From Anaerolineales bacterium (lineage in GTDB: Bacteria; Chloroflexota; Anaerolineae; Anaerolineales; Villigracilaceae): a stretch of DNA of 13,723 bases. A program made the translations under genes and the position numbers. The stretch covers positions 1 through 13,723 of the forward strand of contig JAICQC010000077.1 of NCBI GenBank assembly GCA_025938055.1, written 5' to 3'. A model generated the notes under the pieces. It did no database searches. It had not been told where the DNA came from and saw only the letters and a list, made by a program, of their open reading frames with translations. Of the stretch, positions 7,117-13,723 are shown piece after piece; within the stretch, counting starts at the first letter, position 1, and each line of letters opens with the position of its first letter.

Positions 7117-8105
7117 CAGCGATGCCTCCCGGTTTTCGTATCTACCCAGCAAGCCGCACGGTGGTTGGGTCCAACTTCCAGCAGCGGAGGATTCTCATTC
7201 CAACAATGCTCCAATGCCCACTTGCAGCGCGGCGCAAAGGGACAGGCATTTGGTTTCTGATAGAGAACCGGGGGAGATCCCTCGATAGAAAAAAGCTTGC
7301 CACGTTCCGCCTCATCCACACGGGGGAGACTTCCCAGCAAGCCGATCGTATAAGGATGTTCCGGGTTTGCATACAGCTCCCGGACCGGTGACTCTTCGAT
7401 GATCAGCCCACCATACATCACCAGCACACGTTGTGCAAGACCCGCCACAACCCCGAGATCATGTGTGATCCAGATGACCGCCATGCCCAGCTCTTCGCGC
7501 AGACGCTTGACCAGGTCTGTGATCTGTGCCTGGATGGTTACATCCAGCGCGGTGGTCGGTTCATCAGCGATGAGAATCTGCGGGCTGCACGAAAGCGCCA
7601 TCGCGATCATCACACGCTGGCGCATACCGCCGGAATACTGGTGGGGATAATCGTTCAGGCGATCTTTTGCATTCGGGATACCAACCATAGTGAGAAGTTC
7701 AGCCGCGCGCTCACGCGCCTGATTCTTCGTCATGCCAATGTGCAGGATCAGTGGTTCTTCCAACTGACGGCCGATCGTCAGAACAGGATTCAACGAAGTC
7801 ATTGGATCCTGAAAAATCATGCCGATCTGCGCGCCGCGCACATGGCGTATTTCTTCATTTGACATCTTCAGTAGATCTTGTCCCGAAAAGATGGCTTTCC
7901 CCGCTTCGACCTTTCCGGGAGGAGAGGCAATCAACCGCAGAATTGAAAGCATGGTCACACTCTTGCCACACCCGCTTTCCCCCACCACCCCCAACGTTTC
8001 ACCTTCCGCTAACCCGAATGAGACACCATTGACTGCGTGTACAATCCCTTCTGGAGTTTTGAACGTTGTTTCAAGCCCTTGCACATCAAGAATGAAGTCG
8101 GGCAT
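7116..8105 (-). CDS. dppD: ABC peptide importer ATP-binding protein, DppD/OppD type
   Basis: This 329-residue cytoplasmic ATPase pairs with DppF and is the first gene of the cluster. It has Walker A GESGCGKS (42-49), Q-loop [11 protein letters not shown], signature SGGMRQR (158-164), Walker B ILIADEP (D181, E182), H-loop H215, and the C-terminal extension beginning [13 protein letters not shown]. The Cys quartet C288, C294, C301, C319 has the CX5CX6CX17C pattern conserved in this subfamily and reported to hold an iron-sulfur cluster in relatives. The frame extends upstream to a TTG at 8219, but the start at 8105 is chosen because [11 protein letters not shown] is where homologues begin, AAAGGA lies 9 bases before it, and the longer form would cross the promoter. 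The symbol is a family label. Confidence 0.95.
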   Translation of the reverse strand: MPDFILDVQGLETTFKTPEGIVHAVNGVSFGLAEGETLGVVGESGCGKSVTMLSILRLIASPPGKVEAGKAIFSGQDLLKMSNEEIRHVRGAQIGMIFQDPMTSLNPVLTIGRQLEEPLILHIGMTKNQARERAAELLTMVGIPNAKDRLNDYPHQYSGGMRQRVMIAMALSCSPQILIADEPTTALDVTIQAQITDLVKRLREELGMAVIWITHDLGVVAGLAQRVLVMYGGLIIEESPVRELYANPEHPYTIGLLGSLPRVDEAERGKLFSIEGSPPVLYQKPNACPFAPRCKWALEHCWNENPPLLEVGPNHRAACWVDTKTGRHR

Positions 8106-8144
8106 CCGTATGATTCCTTTACACAGTGGAGTAGTAGAACGACA

Positions 8145-8154
8145 AGTTCTAGAG
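8145..8154. promoter_or_regulatory. second copy of the dyad core in the dppD leader
   Basis: AGTTCTAGAG occurs here and again inside the perfect dyad (8247-8256), exactly 102 bp away. Here it lies just downstream of the predicted dppD transcription start, where a bound protein could block transcription. The flanks are not fully symmetric at this copy. The operator role is inferred. Confidence 0.4.
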
Positions 8155-8169
8155 TGCCAAGCAGACAGA

Positions 8170-8197
8170 ATTATACCTAATTCCCCAAGTGCGTCAA
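8170..8197 (-). promoter_or_regulatory. sigma70-type promoter of the peptide importer cluster
   Basis: On the minus strand TTGACG (8197-8192) and a perfect TATAAT (8175-8170) are separated by 16 bases. Transcription would begin near 8163, giving a leader of about 57 bases before the dppD ATG at 8105. This is the best promoter seen for the whole minus-strand cluster. Confidence 0.8.
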
Positions 8198-8241
8198 CGT
8201 TAATACAATTGTAGGTCAATCGTAGGGCGGTCGAATCCCAA

Positions 8242-8265
8242 AAAACAGTTCTAGAGAACTGTTTT
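8242..8265. promoter_or_regulatory. perfect inverted repeat between the divergent promoters
   Basis: Two 11-base arms, AAAACAGTTCT and AGAACTGTTTT, flank a 2-base centre. It lies about 45 bp upstream of the dppD -35 box and about 70 bp upstream of the mscL -35 box. No gene ends here, so a terminator has nothing to serve, although the minus strand does show six T after the stem. A binding site for a dimeric regulator is more likely. The regulator is not in the window. Confidence 0.6.
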
Positions 8266-8315
8266 AGACAACTCCATGGGAGGATGCAAAATGTTAGGTT
8301 CCTGCCGGATTCTAT

Positions 8316-8327
8316 AAAAACGTTTTT
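8316..8327. promoter_or_regulatory. 12-bp A/T palindrome upstream of the mscL promoter
   Basis: AAAAACGTTTTT is a perfect palindrome ending 10 bp before the mscL -35 box. The position would suit an upstream promoter element or an activator or repressor site. With only two non-A/T bases, chance is a real alternative. Confidence 0.35.
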
Positions 8328-8337
8328 GGCGCTCTTG

Positions 8338-8366
8338 TTGACATTGTCTTTTCAAAACGGTAGAAT
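8338..8366 (+). promoter_or_regulatory. sigma70-type promoter of mscL
   Basis: A consensus TTGACA (8338-8343) and TAGAAT (8361-8366) are separated by 17 bases. The predicted start near 8373 gives a leader of about 24 bases containing GGAGG (8388-8392), four bases before the mscL ATG. It may also drive pcrA, which starts 53 bp after mscL. Confidence 0.82.
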
Positions 8367-8396
8367 GACTTTGTTTCCCCTATCCCCGGAGGACAT

Positions 8397-8780
8397 ATGT
8401 TAAAAGAATTCAAGGAGTTTGCGATACGCGGCAACGTAATGGACCTGGCAGTTGCCGTGATCATTGGCGCCGCGTTCGGAAAAATTGTTACCTCACTCGT
8501 CGATAACATTTTGGCGCCGCTGCTCGGACTCGTGATGGGAGGCATTGATTTCAGCGGACTGAGCACTCAGGTCGGCGGCGCAGTGATCGAGTGGGGTCTG
8601 TTCATTCAGGCTATCATTGACTTCATCATTATTGCCTTTGTCATCTTCCTGCTGGTGCGCGCCATCAATCGCCTCAAGAGGGAAGAACCAACCACTCCCA
8701 CCACCAAAGAATGTCCACACTGTTTCACAACTATTCCACTCAAAGCCGCCCGCTGCCCGAACTGCACTTCGCAACTCTAA
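8397..8780 (+). CDS. mscL: large-conductance mechanosensitive channel with C-terminal zinc ribbon
   Basis: This 127-residue inner membrane channel opens under membrane tension to release solutes in osmotic downshock; the family assembles as a pentamer. The N-terminal helix and first membrane segment are typical (MLKEFKEFAIRGNVMDLAVA, then about 14-46 lining the pore). A short periplasmic loop (about 47-65) and the second membrane segment (about 66-93, ending in RAINRLKREE) follow. The usual cytoplasmic helix bundle is replaced by a Thr/Pro linker and C106-P-H-C109 ... C120-P-N-C123, a zinc-ribbon-like knuckle ending at the C-terminus. GGAGG and a near-consensus promoter precede it. It is divergent from the peptide importer cluster and followed by pcrA in the same direction. 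Confidence 0.97.
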   Translation: MLKEFKEFAIRGNVMDLAVAVIIGAAFGKIVTSLVDNILAPLLGLVMGGIDFSGLSTQVGGAVIEWGLFIQAIIDFIIIAFVIFLLVRAINRLKREEPTTPTTKECPHCFTTIPLKAARCPNCTSQL

Positions 8781-8833
8781 CGGACTGCTGCACCGGGCGG
8801 GTGCTTCGCAAAGATCCGCTCTTGCTTTCTTAC

Positions 8834-11002
8834 ATGGAACTCCTCGATAAGCTCAACAAACAACAACTTAACGCAGTAACGGCCGGGAACGGACCCGTTT
8901 TAGTGGTGGCAGGTCCCGGCTCTGGTAAGACGCGGGTACTCACCCAACGCATCGCCTATCTCATTGCAGTCGAAGGTGTGCGCCCGTGGCAGATCCTTGC
9001 GGTGACGTTTACCAACAAAGCCGCCAAGGAAATGGCGGAACGCGTCAAGCGTCTGCTCCCCGATCAGGCGACCGAGGGCATCATGCTCGGCACCTTCCAT
9101 TCCATCTGCGCGCGCATCCTGCGCAGGGAGTCGGAGTATTTGCCGATTGGCTCCAACTTCGTTATCTTCGACTCAGACGATCAGGAGCGGGTCGTGAAAG
9201 CGGTAATCCGTGAACTGAACATCAATGAAAAGCTATACCGCCCTGCCAGCGTACACGGTGCGATCTCGCGCGCCAAGAACGAATTGATCGGACCCGACCA
9301 GTACCCCACCACAACCTATCGCGATGAGATCGTCAAACGTGTATATGTGGATTATCAAAAACGACTCATTGCCAGCAACGCCGTGGACTTTGATGACATC
9401 CTCGTATACACCGCGCGCCTGCTCGAGGAGAACCCAGATGTTCGCGATAAATACGCGCAGCGATTCCGTCATGTGCTTGTAGATGAATTTCAGGACACAA
9501 ACCTCGCGCAATATGCACTCGTAAGCCAGCTCGCTTCTTTTAATAAGAACATTTTTGTCGTGGGAGATCCAGACCAGTCCATTTACGCCTGGCGCGGCGC
9601 AGACTGGCGCAACGTCCAGCGCTTCGAGCAGGATTTCCCAGACGCACAAACGATATTCCTCGAGCAGAATTATCGCTCGCGCCAGAACATTCTCAACGCA
9701 GCTATGGGCGTGATCGACCGCGCCCAGAACCGCAAGCGCAAGGAACTCTTCACCGACCGCGGCGAAGGCGAGAAAGTATTTTTCTACGAGGCGCCCGATG
9801 ACTATGCCGAAGCCGCTTTTGTCGTAGATACGATTGCACAACTGGTGGCTTCGCACCAATTCGAGCCGGGCGATTGCGCAGTGATGTATCGTACAAATGC
9901 CATGTCGCGTTTGATTGAAGAGGCGTTTCTGCAGGCGCGGCTTCCCTATCGTCTGGTTGGCGCGCAGCGCTTTTATGGTCGCCGTGAGGTCAAGGATGTC
10001 ATCGCATTCCTGCGCCTTGTTCATAACCCCGCCGACGAAGCCAGCCTGGACCGCATCATCAATGTCCCACCGCGCGGCATCGGGGATAAGACCTTGCTTA
10101 CGTTGCATAACGTAGCCCGGCAACACAATACGCAGCCTGGCTTTGTGCTTCTCGATCTGGCGCGCGGCGCTGAGTCGCCGTACTGGTCCTCCTTTGCCGG
10201 ACGCGCATCCATTTCACTTGCAGATTTTGGCGGCATGCTGGCAACCTGGCGAGCCGCCGCTCCGTCCTTAACAACTTCAGAATTGTTCGACCGTGTCATC
10301 ACCGACCTCAGCTACAAGGAATACATTGACGATGAATCCGAGGAAGGTGCCGACCGCTGGGAAAACGTGGAGGAGTTGCGGCGCCTGGCAGTTGAATATT
10401 CCGCGCGTCCACTGGAAGAATTTCTTGAAAACGTGGCGCTCGTCTCTGACCAGGATACGATCGCCGAAGGGAATGTGCCGACGCTCCTGACTCTGCACGC
10501 AGCCAAAGGACTCGAGTTCGGCGCGGTCTTTATCGTCGGTCTGGATGATGGCATCCTGCCCCACAGCCGCTCGTTTGACGAGCCCGAGGGGATGGAGGAG
10601 GAGAGACGACTCTTCTACGTGGGCATCACGCGCGCCAAGGACAAGCTCTACCTCATCCGCGCCATTCAACGCGGCGGGCGCGGCGCCGCCGAAGAGACCT
10701 ATCCCTCGCGTTTTCTGGATGACGTGCCAGCCGATTTGTTGATCGGCAGGACGCGTACGGGGCGTTCCATTCATGGGCGTGCGCCGGAGTCTCTCTGGTC
10801 TGTTCATACGAGATCTCCATCTGCCTCTGTGATCGAGAGCAAATTCCGCGCCGGGACTCACGTCCGTCACCAGGTCTGGGGCGAAGGCATCGTCCTCGAC
10901 AGCCGCATCCAGGATGATGACGAGATTGTGGATGTGGTGTTTGAGTCCGTTGGGATCAAGAGGCTTGCCGCCTCGCTCGCCAACCTGACCATCGTAAAGT
11001 AA
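8834..11002 (+). CDS. pcrA: superfamily 1 ATP-dependent DNA helicase, PcrA/UvrD type
   Basis: This 722-residue 3'-5' DNA helicase would act in nucleotide excision repair, replication restart and removal of RecA filaments, by family knowledge. All SF1A motifs are visible: Q motif LNKQQLNAV, Walker A GPGSGKT (27-33), Ia AVTFTNKAAKEM, FHSICARILRRE, AVDFDDIL, Walker B VDEFQD (D217, E218), motif III GDPDQSIYAWRGAD (244-257), motif IV LEQNYRS, motif V LTLHAAKGLEF (H555), and motif VI RRLFYVGITRAKDKL (from R591). The C-terminus (about 672-722, RAGTHVRHQVWGEGIV) is the Tudor-like domain of PcrA. The frame opens at 8711 inside mscL, but homologues start near MELLDKLN, so ATG 8834 is chosen. It lacks a clear ribosome site, which makes the start less certain than the gene; GTG 8801 or TTG 8822 are alternatives. 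Confidence 0.95.
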   Translation: MELLDKLNKQQLNAVTAGNGPVLVVAGPGSGKTRVLTQRIAYLIAVEGVRPWQILAVTFTNKAAKEMAERVKRLLPDQATEGIMLGTFHSICARILRRESEYLPIGSNFVIFDSDDQERVVKAVIRELNINEKLYRPASVHGAISRAKNELIGPDQYPTTTYRDEIVKRVYVDYQKRLIASNAVDFDDILVYTARLLEENPDVRDKYAQRFRHVLVDEFQDTNLAQYALVSQLASFNKNIFVVGDPDQSIYAWRGADWRNVQRFEQDFPDAQTIFLEQNYRSRQNILNAAMGVIDRAQNRKRKELFTDRGEGEKVFFYEAPDDYAEAAFVVDTIAQLVASHQFEPGDCAVMYRTNAMSRLIEEAFLQARLPYRLVGAQRFYGRREVKDVIAFLRLVHNPADEASLDRIINVPPRGIGDKTLLTLHNVARQHNTQPGFVLLDLARGAESPYWSSFAGRASISLADFGGMLATWRAAAPSLTTSELFDRVITDLSYKEYIDDESEEGADRWENVEELRRLAVEYSARPLEEFLENVALVSDQDTIAEGNVPTLLTLHAAKGLEFGAVFIVGLDDGILPHSRSFDEPEGMEEERRLFYVGITRAKDKLYLIRAIQRGGRGAAEETYPSRFLDDVPADLLIGRTRTGRSIHGRAPESLWSVHTRSPSASVIESKFRAGTHVRHQVWGEGIVLDSRIQDDDEIVDVVFESVGIKRLAASLANLTIVK

Positions 11003-11042
11003 AGCCGGAGAGCAAAGCAGTCTTCGGCTTATTGTTTTGCTC
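11002..11042 (+). promoter_or_regulatory. hairpin leader of the M3 peptidase gene
   Basis: Bases 11010-11021 pair with 11031-11042 over 12 bp (two G-T pairs), leaving a 9-base loop CTTCGGCTT. The hairpin ends directly against the ribosome site GGGAGAA of the next gene. The loop sequence CGGCTT (11025-11030) also matches AAGCCG (11002-11007) at the pcrA stop, so a second pairing competes with or adds to the first. No T run follows, so it is not a standard terminator. Confidence 0.45.
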
Positions 11043-11053
11043 GGGAGAATTTT

Positions 11054-12769
11054 ATGAATTTTCAGTCGCTTCCCAAGGACGCAACATCAATCCTCGCACT
11101 CAAATGGAAAGACTATGAACCCTATTATCAGGAACTTGAAGCGCGCCAGTTGAACGAGGAAAACATCCAAACCTGGCTTGACGATTGGTCTACACTCGCT
11201 GCGACTGCCGATGAGCAGTACTGGCGTCTTAACATCGCAACAACTGTTAATACAGCAGACAAAGAAAGTGAAGAACTATTCAATAAATATATTGAAGAGA
11301 TTCAGCCTGAGGTCAAGACCGCTGAGCAGAAACTCAAAGATAAATTACTTGCGAGCAATCTTTCCCCAGTAGGCTTTGAGACTGCCCTGCGCATGATGCA
11401 GGCAGAAGCGGACATCTTTACAGAAGAGAACCTGCCATTGCTGGCTGAAGAGCAAAAGCTTGTTACGGAATATAACAAAATAATTGGCTCTCTTACTGCC
11501 ACCTGGGAAGGTGAAGAGCGAACTCTAACGCAAATGTTCTCTCTCTTATATGAGACGGATCGTTCCGTCCGCCAGCGCGCCTGGGAAGGAATGGAAGCCT
11601 GCCTCCTAAAGGAACGACAGAGCATCAATGAACTATGGGAAAGGTTCATGCCCGTACGCTTGAAGATCGCGAAGAACGCCGGTTTGCCGGACTACCGAGC
11701 ATACATGTGGAAACAGAGATTCCGCTTTGATTACTCTTCGGAAGATTGCAAATCCTTCCACGCCGCGATTGAAGAGGTGGTTGTCCCGGCCGCACAGCGC
11801 GTCTATGAGCGACGCAGGCAACGGCTGGGACTCGACACGCTGCGCCCGTGGGATCTACACGTGGACCCACACGGAGCGCCTCCGATTAAGCCCTATGAAA
11901 CAATTGATGAATTCAAGTCGAAATCCCTCGCTATCTTTGAGCACGTAGATCCCAAATTTGGGGAATATTTCCAGATCATGATGGAGGAAGGTCTACTGGA
12001 TTTGGAAAGCCGTAAAAATAAGGCTCCAGGCGGATACAGTTTGGGCTTACACGTAGCACACCGCCCATTTGTTTTTATAAACAACACGAACACACCCTGG
12101 GACGTGACAACAATGTTACATGAAGGCGGACATGCCTTTCATGAGTTTGAGCGCGCCCATGTCCATTTCTACCAGCGTGGTGAAATCTATTTGCCTGCAG
12201 AGTTTGCTGAGGTCGCTTCGATGAGCATGGAACTGATTGCCTCGCCGTATAAGACCAAGGAATATGGTGGCTTTTATACGGAAAGCGAAGCCGCCCGCGC
12301 AATGATAGAGCTTCTCGAAGACAACCTCACGATCTGGCCCTATATCGCCTTAGTGGATGCCTTTCAACACTGGGTTTATGAAAATCCCAGGGATGGCTCA
12401 AATGCAGCAAAGTGTGAGGAGCAATGGACAGAACTCTGGGACCGTTTTAGGGCTGGCATTGATTATTCAGGATGGGAAGATGAGAAGAAAACCTACTGGC
12501 ATCGTCAACCTCATCCCTTTGAGGCTCCATTTTATTACATTGAATATGGGCTCGCGATGTTGGGCGCTGTTCAAGTCTGGGCGAACGCACGCAAAGACCA
12601 AAAGAAGGCAGTCGCTGACTATCGCAGGGCGTTGGCTCTTGGCGCAACCGTACCTTTGCCCGAGTTGTTTGCAACGGCTGGAGCAAAGTTCGCATTTGAT
12701 GTGATCACCTTGAAAGAGGCAGTTATCTTAATGGAAGAAGTGATCGGGGAGATGGAAGCAAAACTTTAA
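11054..12769 (+). CDS. M3-family oligoendopeptidase
   Basis: This 571-residue zinc metallopeptidase is of the oligoendopeptidase F-like branch (Peptidase_M3), cytosolic since no signal peptide or membrane segment is seen. The active site is H356-E357-G-G-H360 in MLHEGGHAFHEFE, with E386 in AEFAEVASMSMEL as the third zinc ligand, 26 residues after H360. The helical N-terminal half includes the family-like stretch RQRAWEGMEACLL. Length suits the M3B group (about 560-610). Such enzymes cut short peptides, which fits the peptide importer encoded on the other strand, though no shared regulation is shown. GGGAGAA seven bases upstream is the ribosome site. Its 5' third is visibly richer in A/T than pcrA next to it. 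Confidence 0.94.
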   Translation: MNFQSLPKDATSILALKWKDYEPYYQELEARQLNEENIQTWLDDWSTLAATADEQYWRLNIATTVNTADKESEELFNKYIEEIQPEVKTAEQKLKDKLLASNLSPVGFETALRMMQAEADIFTEENLPLLAEEQKLVTEYNKIIGSLTATWEGEERTLTQMFSLLYETDRSVRQRAWEGMEACLLKERQSINELWERFMPVRLKIAKNAGLPDYRAYMWKQRFRFDYSSEDCKSFHAAIEEVVVPAAQRVYERRRQRLGLDTLRPWDLHVDPHGAPPIKPYETIDEFKSKSLAIFEHVDPKFGEYFQIMMEEGLLDLESRKNKAPGGYSLGLHVAHRPFVFINNTNTPWDVTTMLHEGGHAFHEFERAHVHFYQRGEIYLPAEFAEVASMSMELIASPYKTKEYGGFYTESEAARAMIELLEDNLTIWPYIALVDAFQHWVYENPRDGSNAAKCEEQWTELWDRFRAGIDYSGWEDEKKTYWHRQPHPFEAPFYYIEYGLAMLGAVQVWANARKDQKKAVADYRRALALGATVPLPELFATAGAKFAFDVITLKEAVILMEEVIGEMEAKL

Positions 12770-12779
12770 GACTGCTCAA

Positions 12780-12835
12780 GCCGCCGTCCTCGGCGGCGCT
12801 TCACTTGTGTAATCCTTCGTTGAGGACGGCGAAGG
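12780..12835 (+). promoter_or_regulatory. competing hairpins between the peptidase and reductase genes
   Basis: Three pairings are seen. Hairpin A is a 7-bp GC stem GCCGCCG/CGGCGGC with loop TCCT (12780-12797), starting 10 bp after the peptidase stop. Hairpin B is CCTTCG/CGAAGG (12814-12819 with 12830-12835). Pairing C is 10 bp, CGCCGTCCTC with GAGGACGGCG (12782-12791 with 12822-12831), and it excludes both A and B. Hairpin A could act as a terminator for the peptidase gene, but no T run follows. A switch-like leader for the reductase gene is the other reading. Confidence 0.45.
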
Positions 12836-12858
12836 GAGCATAGCTGAAAAGAGGAAGT

Positions 12859-13723
12859 ATGCAATACGTAAATCTTGGCAAAACAGGAATGAAAGTTTCA
12901 CGCCTATGCCTGGGCATGATGAGCTTTGGCTCAAAGCAATGGCGCACCTGGGTGCTCGAAGGTGACGAAGCCAAGCCATTTATAAAGCGCGCGCTCGACG
13001 CAGGCATCAATTTCTTCGATACTGCCGATGTATACTCCACGGGCGAAAGCGAGCGAATTACCGGCAGAGTATTCAAAGACCTTGGCATCAAACGGGAGAA
13101 CATTATCCTCGCCACCAAGGTCAACGGACAAATGAGCGATGACATCAACGACCGCGGGCTCTCGCGCAAGCACGTCCTGGACTCTATTGACAAATCCCTG
13201 CAGCGCCTGCAAATGGATTATGTGGACCTCTACCAGATCCATCGCTGGGATTATGAAACTCCCATCGAAGAGACGTTGGAAGCGTTGAACGATGTGGTGC
13301 GCGCCGGCAAAGCGCGCTACATCGGCGCCTCGTCTATGTTCGCCTGGCAGTTTGCCAAGGCGCTGCATACTTCCGAAACACACGGCTGGGCAAAATTCGT
13401 CTCCATGCAGAATCATTACAACCTGGTCTACCGCGAGGAGGAGCGTGAGATGATTCCGCTCTGCGTTGATCAGGGCATCGGGCTCATCCCCTGGAGCCCC
13501 ATGGCGCGCGGCTTCTTCGCGGGCAACCGCAAACGCGGCGGAGGCGGCGAGACGGCACGCGCCAACAACGATCCGTTCGGGAACAGCTTGTACTTCCGTG
13601 ATGAGGATTTCACCGTGGCAGAGCGCGCGGCCGAGGTGGCAAAGGATTGCGGCGCCACCGGCTCACAGATCGCCCTGGCATGGATTCTGAGCAAGCCTTA
13701 TGTCACCGCGCCGATCATTGGCA
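12859..13723 (+). CDS. aldo/keto reductase, partial
   Basis: The frame is open from ATG 12859 to the right edge (288 residues), so the C-terminus is missing. It is an NAD(P)H-dependent (alpha/beta)8-barrel oxidoreductase acting on aldehydes or ketones. The N-terminus MQYVNLGKTGMKVSRLCLG is typical of the family. The catalytic tetrad is visible as D54 (FFDTAD), Y59 (DVYS), K87 (LATKV) and H128 (YQIHRWD), followed by GKARYIGAS, a MQNHYNL block and the IPWSPMARGF stretch that contacts the cofactor. AGAGGAAG just before the ATG is the ribosome site. It is closest in style to the YajO/YghZ-like and AKR9/AKR11-like groups. The substrate cannot be deduced, and nothing links it to the peptidase except position. 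Confidence 0.94.
   Translation, partial: MQYVNLGKTGMKVSRLCLGMMSFGSKQWRTWVLEGDEAKPFIKRALDAGINFFDTADVYSTGESERITGRVFKDLGIKRENIILATKVNGQMSDDINDRGLSRKHVLDSIDKSLQRLQMDYVDLYQIHRWDYETPIEETLEALNDVVRAGKARYIGASSMFAWQFAKALHTSETHGWAKFVSMQNHYNLVYREEEREMIPLCVDQGIGLIPWSPMARGFFAGNRKRGGGGETARANNDPFGNSLYFRDEDFTVAERAAEVAKDCGATGSQIALAWILSKPYVTAPIIG

Noticed and set aside
7117..7152. N-terminal extension of the DppF frame up to a TTG at 7152.
   Set aside because: The ATG at 7116 has GGGAGG at ideal spacing and a TGATG overlap with the dppD stop codon.
8106..8219. N-terminal extension of the DppD frame up to a TTG at 8219.
   Set aside because: It crosses the TATAAT promoter element, has no ribosome site, and its residues do not resemble the ATPase family.
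8790..8804. Small GC hairpin GCACC/GGTGC between mscL and pcrA.
   Set aside because: Only 5 bp and no T run follows, so it is too weak to call a terminator.
8711..8833. Extension of the PcrA frame back into mscL, which might suggest an MscL-helicase overlap or fusion.
   Set aside because: The two genes are in different frames, the extra residues look unlike any helicase N-terminus, and MELLDKLNKQQ is the expected beginning.
9233..10126. Long open frame (297 codons) on the minus strand.
   Set aside because: It lies entirely antisense to the well-conserved pcrA helicase, its translation has no recognisable domain, and it is explained by codon bias of the sense gene.

Overview
The window looks like a chromosomal segment of a bacterium from the Anaerolineae/Chloroflexota side of the tree. 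This is inferred from the overall style: moderate GC content, LAAC/LPAC-type lipoprotein substrate-binding proteins with Thr/Pro- or Asp/Glu/Pro-rich linkers, an MscL with a terminal zinc ribbon, and a peptide transporter combined with a small class I cytochrome c. No rRNA or other marker gene is present, so the assignment is not proven. No tRNA, rRNA, CRISPR array, IS element, phage or plasmid gene was seen.

Left two thirds (about 1-8105, all on the minus strand, read right to left): one long co-directional cluster for an oligopeptide/dipeptide-type ABC importer. The order in the direction of transcription is ATPase dppD (7116-8105), ATPase dppF (6112-7116, start and stop codons overlapping as TGATG), a large lipoprotein substrate-binding protein (3927-6005), permease dppB (2714-3778), permease dppC (1659-2702), a membrane-anchored c-type cytochrome (930-1655, GTG start), and a second, divergent lipoprotein substrate-binding protein (1-918) that runs off the left edge of the window. 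Gaps are -1, 106, 148, 11, 3 and 11 bp. A near-consensus sigma70-type promoter lies upstream of dppD. The first binding protein is followed by a 14-bp perfect hairpin that may set binding protein and permease expression at different levels. The unusual part is the last two genes: an electron-transfer protein translated almost in continuity with the permeases, followed by an extra binding protein.

Centre (8106-8396): a 291-bp divergent control region. It carries a promoter for each direction, a 24-bp perfect dyad between them, a second partial copy of the dyad core in the dppD leader, and a short palindrome just upstream of the mscL -35 box.

Right third (8397-13723, plus strand): mscL, whose usual C-terminal helix is replaced by a four-cysteine zinc ribbon; a PcrA/UvrD-type superfamily 1 helicase; an M3-family oligoendopeptidase with an HEGGH zinc site; and an aldo/keto reductase cut by the right edge. 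The short leaders of the last two genes contain strong and partly competing RNA pairings.

Taken together, peptide import (minus strand) and the cytosolic M3 oligopeptidase (plus strand) would fit a peptide-fermenting or scavenging cell. The helicase, channel and reductase are ordinary housekeeping or stress genes. Start codons were moved inward from the longest ORF for dppD, dppF and pcrA, for the reasons given in each entry.
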